Of a stretch of 64,000 bases of DNA, positions 56,501 through 64,000 are shown in pieces. Source of the DNA: Psettodes erumei (taxonomy: Eukaryota; Chordata; Actinopteri; Pleuronectiformes; Psettodidae); the NCBI GenBank assembly GCA_016785225.1, contig JAFBJZ010000865.1, positions 434,001 to 498,000 of the forward strand, given 5' to 3'. Position 1 is the first letter of the stretch. Each line of letters begins with the position of its first letter. The notes under the pieces were generated by a model. The model saw only the letters and a list, made by a program, of their open reading frames with translations. It searched no databases and was not told the origin of the DNA. A program made the position numbers and the translations under genes.

Positions 56501-59500
56501 TAAAATACATCTATCCTCCACGCGTCGCCCGCTGACACCTCCTTTACTACACGTGGGTGGAGAGGAACAGCGGATAAAGGTGAAGGGAAAAAATGCGATC
56601 AAGTTATGTAATAGATGTCACTTGACACAAGAGGGGAAATAAAACAAGCATGTGTCATGTCAAAATAATGGTAAAGTAGATGGGTAAATGTTGCCAGAAA
56701 CTACAAGTGGCGTTCAGTATTTACCCAGGGTTGTTCCCTGCGTGATAAGCTGCGGCGAAACTCCTTGACCAATGCACGCTTGATCCCGTTTGCATTGCAG
56801 TCTTTGTAGGCAGGTATGCTTCACTGGTGCATACTTTTAATCTCGAGCTGGGCACAATCGCTGCCGATTTCAAAACTTAAGTGAAAAAAAATTAGCCCTT
56901 ATCACCCTTTAACTACTTTGTTCAATGTTTCGGGGAATTTCCAAGTCCGTTCTTTAAGGCCGCCACAATGACTTAAGCCTGACTCTCAAATGTCAGCAAG
57001 AGGTGAATGAATTTAGTTCAGGCATTAAACTAATTGCAAATTACAGAACATCATCAGACACTGGATTTCAGGTGTGTCTCAGTTGATACTTGGTATAACA
57101 TTAAAGATCCATGCCTCGTTTTTTTTTCTGTTCAGGAATGAATCAGTCAGAGGGTGGTACGGGTGTGTTTTGATTTGTGTATTCTGGCACGCCTGAATGG
57201 GAACGCAGAGCCTCATACCTCTGGTGCAGTGTATGTCACTTCTTCTTGTGTGCGTTGTGTTGTGCATGTGGATTGGTTCGCCGGGCTTTGGTTGTCAGCA
57301 ATGTGTGAAAATGTTCAACTCTTCTTTTTCTTTTGAGGCTGGGAGGGGGCGCGTTAACACATTAGGTTTTGTCTTATCTGGGTGTGAACAGATGGTGAAA
57401 ACGACAGGAGGACCGAATCTCGGAGCCTCTGTGTCCAGCCCCGCCCTGACCAACGCCGCCGTCTCCCTGCTGGAGAACAACCTGAACGAGGAGGAGAGGC
57501 AGCTGTGGACGTCTCTGGGTCACAACTGGACACACCCTCGGTCAGTATCGGCAATCGCCCGCCAGCTGTGGTGGTGTTCTCTTTACAGCGGCGTGAAATG
57601 AAATGACATTATGCATTAGGCCTCTGTCGTGGAGAATAAAGTTGACAGTCCATGTAGTAAATCACTTTAGCTTATCTTATTGGATAATTAACTTTCTTTA
57701 TCAATATTCATCCATATTTTTCAGTGATTACAGCTGCACTTTGGTGCTGCTGGCTATTGCGAGTACCAAAAACATAGCTTGGTTAAAAAGCAGTGAAACC
57801 CTTTGAAAATGTAATCGCGGTTTTGGCCTGCAACGAACAAACGCAGCGACTCTCTCCGCTCTCTCAGCTCTCAGCTCAGAGGACCTGTAGCTCCCTACAC
57901 CCCCGTGTTCCTGGACGGGTGGAAGCCGGAAGCCTCGAGGCCAGACGGGCAGGTTTGGGAGGATCCGGTCGAGTCACAGCACAAACATGAAGCCCTCCGA
58001 GTAAAACAAGAGGTATGGAATACCTGCGGACGAGATGGATTAGAACACTTGTTCCACTGGGTGTCAAGCGAGATGAGCGCGCCAACTATGAGCGCGTCAA
58101 AATATGACGCGCGCATCGGGCGCAGCAAGCAACTTTCGAGCCGCACTCTCTTTCAGAGATTCCTTTGCTGCTCGCTCACACAGATGCCTCAAACAGTCGT
58201 TTGGCAGAACTTGGATTCGAATTCAAGCCTCAAGCTCTCTAAGGGTTTTATAAAGAGGCTGGGAAATTTGGCGAACCCAGATTTTCCCATGAATTTAGTT
58301 TGTTTATGGGAAAACAGTGGAGGTCGTTCATTAATCCACCCAATAAATGGTTTAATTGAAGGTGTCCCCGTGCTTTTCTCCGAAGGATTTTGTCTGCTTT
58401 CTGCTAACTAAATCACTCTCGTGAGAGACTGGGGTGTGTTTTTCTTTAGATGGTTTAAAGGAGTGCGTTTACTCTCCTGATGCAAACATGTCGAACCCCG
58501 GTGAGAAATAGTCCTTCTCAACCATCAGGTTGCCGAGGGCTCGCAGTTTTGCTTTTCTGTTACCACGTTCTGCATCTTTTTGTAGTGGAATTGGCTGGAA
58601 ACCATGATGTGAATTCACTACTATCTAGGAATGTCGATGTTGTTGGGGTTTTGCTGATTAATAATACACGTGCCGTTCAAGCACTGGATGAGGAGAACTT
58701 GTGTCATCTTTACGCTCTTGGCTCGTTGCCTAACTTCTGTTTTGAAAGCGATCAACGAATGAAAGAGGGAACTGTCAAAGCTACCCTTTTTTAACCCTTT
58801 AATTTCGTCAACCAGCCCCATACCTCTGTATGTTGACCCCTTTATTCTCTCCATCTGCTCATGCCTTTGTGTGTGTGTGTGTGTGTTTTGCTGCATATAT
58901 CACCGACGTCCCACCTCCTTCTCCCACCCACGGCGGCAGCAGCCTCCTCAGCCAGCCGGCCGTCCAGACAGCCACTTTGGGTTCGAAACGTAAGGTCATC
59001 TTTTCAGAGGCGACTCAGTCAGCTGCTCTGCTTCGCAAACCTCCGCCACCGCCTGATAACTTCCGTCCCCTTCTCTTCTCAGAGAGGGCAGCACGCTCCC
59101 GCCAGAGTCTGAGAGGCTCTACACCTGCAGCTACGACTTCATAGCCAGGAACAGCAGTGAGCTTTCAGTGCAGCAGGGGGAGACGCTGGAGGTAATGAAG
59201 ACAAGTCATTCAGTTACCAAGTGAAATGCGTTCAGGGTACATTCAATGTTCATTTGCAATGTCATTGTTCTTGAGGTTGAAACTACGTAGTTGCGATGTA
59301 CGGCTGTTAAAAACGCACGTGCATGTGTAGACACTTCCACACCCTGAAAACAGAACACTCGTAGTGGTGTTTTTTAGGTTCGATTCTTTAGAAAACAGGC
59401 CGTAGTTCATGCACCTGACAACTGTTCGCTGACTGACTGCAACCTCTCCGCCTGACAGGTGGTTGAATCGTCCAAGCGCTGGTGGAAGTGTCGTAATCGG

Positions 59501-59600
59501 TTCAACCAGATCGGCTTTGTCCCCTTCAACATCCTGGAGCCCTTAGCTCACATAGACAGCCCCGTCACCAACAAAGCCCCCAATGTAAGACACAAAACAA

Positions 59601-59636
<36 letters not shown>

Positions 59637-61179
59637 ATGCGATTCTTCCCTGTGCATACCTGGCCAAATTCCAGCATTGTGTTCTCTCCCCTCCACATTC
59701 CTGCAGGCTCCCGCTCCGCCTGCCCTCGCCAAGACTTTCTCCATGGCCCCGGCCAGCCCGCCTGCTCTGCCCCAGGCCCCCACTCACTCCCCACAGCGCC
59801 CACGCAGCTTACCCGCATACAACCAACATATACCAGGCGCAGAGGACACAGATAAAGGTGCCAGACAACAACCACGAGTGTTTCGCTTGGGGGTGTCATG
59901 TAAATGCTGCGATAATGAGGTTTAAATATATGAAATGTAGCCTGTGTGGATGTTTTGAGCATATCGCACAATCTTCCTCTGCAGATGGAGTTTGACGTGA
60001 ATAATGCAGCATGAAAAGCACACAAAAAGATGTGCACTACCTAGGAACCAAGTATTTCTGGACACATCTTGAGCTCGAAAGGCTGAAACCCCTTTCTGTC
60101 AACTTCGTTCGTTTCAGTCATGCTGGTGAACGACGAGCTGCTCCAGAGGCTGACGAACGGAAAGGCCCACCTCAACAAGCCCCTGGTCATCCCCCGCTCC
60201 TCGGACACCTCCGTCCCTCTTGACTACCACTCTCCACCAGAGGAGGTGGCCGAGTGGCTCAGGGGGAAAGGCTTCAGTGAACCGTGAGTGGATCTGAGAT
60301 AGATTACGGACGAGATGAATCGCACACTGTTTATTCAGTGGAGTGCTGCCAGCGTGCCTGTGTTTGCTCATTAAGTGTTTGCTGCAGCAGCTCCGGGTGA
60401 GTCACCTGTGTTTTTTGCCCCCCCCCCCAGGACTGTGTCATGTCTGGGAGTGCTGACAGGTGCCCAGCTCTTCTCCCTCAACAAGGAGGAGCTACGAGCT
60501 GTCATTCCAGACGAGGGCGCCAGAGTCTACAGTCAGCTCACTGTGCAGAAAGCCCTGCTGGAGGTAAAGTGGAGCAATGACAAAAAAAGAAAAGAAAAGA
60601 AAACGCGAGAAAGCACAAAACCAGTGTGAATGGTCCGCAAGCACGTGATTACGTCTTCGTCATCGTCGTCATTAGCGCAGGCAAACGTTTAGCGGCAGGG
60701 CCAGGGAGGATGATGCTGAACAGTTGATATTTTTGTCATCTCATTCCGACAGTGCATACATACAGTATGCAATAATTGAAAATGATACGGTCATTTGGTG
60801 CCATGTGCTTTATTTTAACCAGAATCAGGTAATTTGGAAGGAAACGGACACCTTTTTTTCCCCCCATACATTAGTATAAATGCCGCAAATGCATTATTCA
60901 ACCAGTGTCAGAAACTCGCAAAATACTAATATTTAATATGTTCAATGCTGATTATGTGCAGATGAAAACTTTTCATAACCGATGGGCGAGCTTACTGGCG
61001 TTATGTAACTTTATCCTGTCATCAGTAGATGAGAACACTGAGCCCCTTCAGCTTCATAGGTCCTAACGTGCTTCTTTTTTTTTTCCCTACAGGATGCCAG
61101 AAGGGCCACAGAGCTGGAGGCGGTCATGGAGAAGCAGAAAATGAAGGTGGATCTGAAACTGGAGAGCAGCACGTTGTGA
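53523..61179 (+). CDS. eps8l1: EPS8-like protein 1 (signalling adaptor and actin regulator)
   Basis: Eighteen exons give 666 residues: 53523-53552, 53681-53839, 53956-54105, 54222-54304, 55386-55498, 55756-55811, 55903-56032, 56158-56246, 56326-56400, 57392-57540, 57868-58012, 58940-58989, 59083-59191, 59459-59584, 59707-59857, 60118-60283, 60431-60563 and 61093-61179. The EPS8 family links receptor tyrosine kinase signalling to Rac and actin. Order: N-terminal PTB domain (NHLLTFSLQNGD to FFSCETVK), proline-rich linker, helical DUF1943-like middle (FDDIENFMGKLQQ; FQKFKYCFSLL), SH3 (YTCSYDFIARNSSELSVQQGE, KRWWKC, GFVPFNIL), a second Pro-rich linker, then the SAM-like actin-effector domain (EEVAEWLRGKGF; GVLTGAQLFSLNKEELRAV) ending TELEAVMEKQKMKV. 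The last part matches EPS8L1 better than EPS8, L2 or L3. The start is uncertain: in-frame TGA at 53505 argues for ATG 53523, but mammalian proteins carry extra N-terminal residues. Confidence 0.92.
58869..58886. repeat. (GT)n microsatellite in an eps8l1 intron
   Basis: A short GT run about 55 bp upstream of the acceptor of exon 58940-58989. Confidence 0.9.
59604..59632. repeat. (CA)n microsatellite near an eps8l1 donor site
   Basis: The CA run starts about 19 bp after the donor of the SH3 exon 59459-59584, within the same small intron that leads to exon 59707-59857. Confidence 0.95.
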
Positions 61180-61431
61180 GCAGCAGGAGCTGCGTTTCTC
61201 CCCCCACCGAAGAGCGAGAACAAAACGCGCATCATTACTTCGCCAAGCTTTTAAACGCCAAGAGGTGCGAACTACATATTTTAGCATTAAAATACACCGT
61301 TTGTAAATTATGTTGAGAATGTGAATAGTGTTCTCCCTTGTCTCATTTCTGCCTTGCAGTGGAAAACTTAAATGAGATGTATTTATCTTTGTAAAATACT
61401 TGTCTAATAATTCAACCGTGATTAATGATGC

Positions 61432-61437
61432 AATAAA
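61432..61437 (+). terminator. Polyadenylation signal AATAAA of eps8l1
   Basis: A canonical AATAAA lies about 250 bp after the stop codon at 61177-61179 and is followed by a T-rich stretch. It is the best 3' end for eps8l1. Confidence 0.65.
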
Positions 61438-61439
61438 AA

Positions 61440-62584
61440 CTATAATGGTGTATCTTTTTTTTTTTTTTTTAATTGAGACTTTAAAGTAAGATTTCCAGCA
61501 GAACATAAACAGATATGACTTCACACATTAGGTAACGCAATGCATCCATTAAAAATCTGTCTGCATTTAAGTATAAATCTACTCACAAAAGGAAGTTGTC
61601 TGAAAATTGGGCCAAAAAAAAATGTTGGTTTGACTTGACACGTAAAAGGTGTGGCCTATGCCGTTTTAGCGCTGAATTTCCAACGTTGAATTTCTGAACC
61701 TACCGCTTCGCATGCCAAAACTTATTTTTGAATTTACCATTTACTCCTGTTATCTTAAATAAATCAAGCTAGAACAAATTATAAAATGAAGAAACTCTGC
61801 CACCAATACAAACTCAAAACAAAGCATTTACTTATACTGGCCAACCCCACTGGTGGCAGCATAAAATAAAAATTGATTAGTTTTTTTAAAAAAAAACAAA
61901 ATAAAACAGGAAGTGGGAAAACGAGAGACATGAGGTTGACGCTAACATTAGCAACTTTAAAACCTTTAGATTTTGCGCTGAGTTCCTAAAACTTTAACTG
62001 GGTGTCAGAAAACTAAGTACTGGAGACAAATATGTGGACATTCAAGAACTGCACTCAAGCCGGGGGGGGGGGCCAAACTAACCTTTTTGATAGGACGAGG
62101 CTTTTCAGACCATGACAATCAGCAGGCCCGCAACGTATTTACACAGATTCTGTATCAAAAGACGATCGTTTAATAATAGAAGAAAGAGGATCAGTTCCGT
62201 TTTTATGTTTTAGTCCGGGCAGATCGTCAGTTCTGTATCTGCCGGAATCACTGTAGGTTGGTTAATAACAAGATGTGTTGGACAGACAGCCACCAAATTA
62301 CAGATGTGGGTATTACAAGACACTCCACTACTGATCAATAACTAATCCCGCCATCCAAATGCAAATCAGATATATCTGGATGCTAGATAAGTGACTCCAT
62401 ACAATATTTCGGGTATGTGTGCACTCTGGGTCGGCTGCATTAACTGATAAAGAGAGGAGGCAGGCGGGAGGGACAGAGGGGGTCGAGGCGAGGACAGTGT
62501 GTAACATTAGGTTATTATAAACAGACAGACAGATGAAAGGGAGAGAGACGGGATTGTGTGGCGGTGGTGGATGGAGTTTGGTCT
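61440..62584. other. Tail-to-tail intergenic region between eps8l1 and luc7l
   Basis: AT-rich, with the luc7l 3'UTR expected at its right end (minus strand). A G run lies at about 62062-62072. No gene is supported. Confidence 0.5.
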
Positions 62585-63938
62585 TCAGAGGTCCCCCATG
62601 TCCCTGTCGTCTGCGCGGCGGGAGTCCGACCTGCCGTTCATGCCGTCTCTCCTGTCTCGCTCCCGTGACCTGTCTCTGGACGAGCGCTCCCGGTCCCTGG
62701 ACGACCTGGGTGACGAGACGGCGCCACGTGAGAGTTGTGCCATTATTTAACAACCCACATCTATTTTTGTTTTGACTTGACTCAAACAGACCAGCAAGGC
62801 AACGCGCTTTCTATTTTGTTCTCACAAAAACGAGCTGGGGAAGCGCAATCTCTGACAATGCTGCAACGGTCCAATTCCTAACAAGTGCGATGGAGCCGTT
62901 TCTTGGACGGAAAAACTCCCGGGGGGGCCGAGTGTGAGCCGGCGTACGCACTTGTGTCTGGAGCTCTGCTCGTGGCTGTGACGGTGGCCTCGGCTGCGGG
63001 AGTTGGATCGGCTGCGGTGCCGCCGCCTCCTCTCCCTGGAGCGCGAGCGCGAGCGGCGCCTGTCTCGTGACGAGGAGCGCGAGCGCCTCCTCCTTCGATC
63101 ACGGGAGCGGGACCTGACGGAGTGGGCAGATAACGCTTGTGATGCGAAAACTACTTGAGATAGGCCTTTTTTTCGATCAGGACGGGATGAGGAAGGGTTC
63201 TTACCTTCTATGCTCTCTGCTCCGTGATCTGGTCCTAGAAAAGAAGCGGAGGATGTAAACCGTAAGTTTGAACGGTAAAACATATTTCATGCAGCAAACG
63301 AAGTAAACTTCCATGTCCGCACCCACCTCCTCCTCATCCTTTCCTCTTTCTCCCTCTCTTCTCGTCTCTTTAGGCGCTCCTGGTTCCTTTTCTCCTGCTT
63401 GTCAACCACAGTTTTCTGATCAAGGTAAAACCATAGCGCTCAAATTAGAGGCGAGAGACACGCTTTTATTCGAAACCATTTGGGATCTTTGCACCAAGAG
63501 GTTCACGCGGGGAGACGGGCTGGCGCGTACCTTTAGTTGGTCCAGTTTCTCTCTGATCTGGATGAAGCCCAGGTGGAGCTTCCCGCCAAAGTGGTCGGCC
63601 AAGCGACGGTCGTTGTCGTGGAGGCCCAGGTAAGCGGAGCACACCTCGCACACCCGCAGCTTCTGCTGCTGGAAGCTGGAGGCAGGCATCGAGTTTCTGT
63701 ACTCTTCCTGCGGAGACGCACGTAGGGGTCAGAGGGCGGAAGCGTCGACGCAATCCGCTAAGCAAGAAGCCGCGCCCGAGCGCTCCCTCCTCACCTCTGC
63801 GTCCTTCTTCCTGGTGCGGACCTTCTCCACTTCCTGCAGGACCTTCTGGGCCTCGTCCACGTTTCCCTCGGCACCGAGCTGCTCGGCCTTGGCCAGGAGC
63901 TTTCCTATTTCCTCATTCAGCTCGTGAACCTTCTCCGC
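62585..63938 (-). CDS. luc7l: LUC7-like U1 snRNP-associated splicing factor, C-terminal part (5' end beyond window)
   Basis: LUC7 proteins sit on the U1 snRNP and influence 5' splice-site choice. Six exons are visible in coding order: 63795-63938, 63531-63707, 63327-63415, 63205-63234, 62952-63113 and 62585-62705. The first two give a coiled-coil segment (AEKVHELNEEIGKLLAKAEQ) and the second CCHH-type zinc finger (VCEVCSAYLGLHDNDRRLADH, then GGKLHLGF and the helix FIQIREKLDQLK). A basic EKR-rich helix follows, then an Arg/Ser-rich tail of about 100 residues with many RS, RD and RE dipeptides, ending near DDRDMGDL. The zinc finger and helix are near-identical to vertebrate LUC7L; LUC7L2 is the main alternative and has a different tail. 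The first zinc finger and start codon lie beyond 64000. Confidence 0.9.
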
Positions 63939-64000
63939 CTACAGCACAGGCCAGAGCAACACAATTTGCCTCTGGTTACGTCCGGGCTAAAAGGACGCGC

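Noticed and set aside
59985..60000. Possible mini-exon (CAG before ATGGAGTTTGAC, then GTGAAT) between eps8l1 exons 15 and 16
   Set aside because: In the required phase it gives an in-frame TGA. Exon 15 joins exon 16 in frame without it.

Overview
This window is vertebrate nuclear DNA, almost certainly from a ray-finned (teleost) fish. Its genes are split into many short exons with GT-AG introns of about 80 to 4,400 bp. CA/GT microsatellites are frequent, and the proteins are clear vertebrate orthologues. No bacterial, phage or CRISPR features are present. I rebuilt the exon structures by matching splice sites to conserved protein families and checking that the reading phase carries across every junction.

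Layout: (1) 179-9339, minus strand: the 5' part of a SHANK scaffold gene, most likely shank1 (SPN and ankyrin exons; the SH3, PDZ and SAM exons lie beyond the left edge). (2) 9.4-24.2 kb: a gene desert of about 15 kb with microsatellites, a pyrimidine-rich tract and homeodomain-like AT-rich patches. (3) 24242-27394, plus strand: a complete eight-exon gene for a type I receptor with four Ig domains of Fc-receptor-like type. Its long tail carries seven tyrosines and resembles the T-cell receptor zeta chain (CD3zeta). (4) 30455-39458, minus: a complete 13-exon vesicular glutamate transporter, slc17a7 (VGLUT1). (5) 41469-42629, minus: a three-exon gene for an unidentified 191-residue single-pass membrane protein. 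(6) 45662-49970, minus: a complete 11-exon SLC6 transporter of the SLC6A15/16/17 group, probably slc6a16. (7) 53523-61179, plus: 18 coding exons of eps8l1 (PTB, SH3, SAM-like). (8) 62585-63938, minus: the 3' part of luc7l (splicing factor), whose 5' exons lie beyond the right edge.

The set SHANK1, SLC17A7, SLC6A16 and EPS8L1 matches genes I know from human chromosome 19q13, which supports those paralogue choices; this is synteny reasoning, not a computed alignment. Three of the genes act at excitatory synapses or in neuronal transport (postsynaptic scaffold, vesicular glutamate loading, neuronal SLC6-type transport). The Ig receptor is a lineage-specific immune insertion between shank1 and slc17a7.

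The most interesting object is the Ig receptor. Its cytoplasmic exon holds a nearly exact 84-bp tandem duplication of a two-tyrosine module resembling the CD3zeta ITAM, so one polypeptide may carry both ligand-binding Ig domains and ITAM-like signalling. Other points include a GC-AG intron in shank1, a CA repeat pressed against a slc17a7 3' splice site, tandem acceptors in eps8l1, and a VGLUT1 tail without the mammalian polyproline region.
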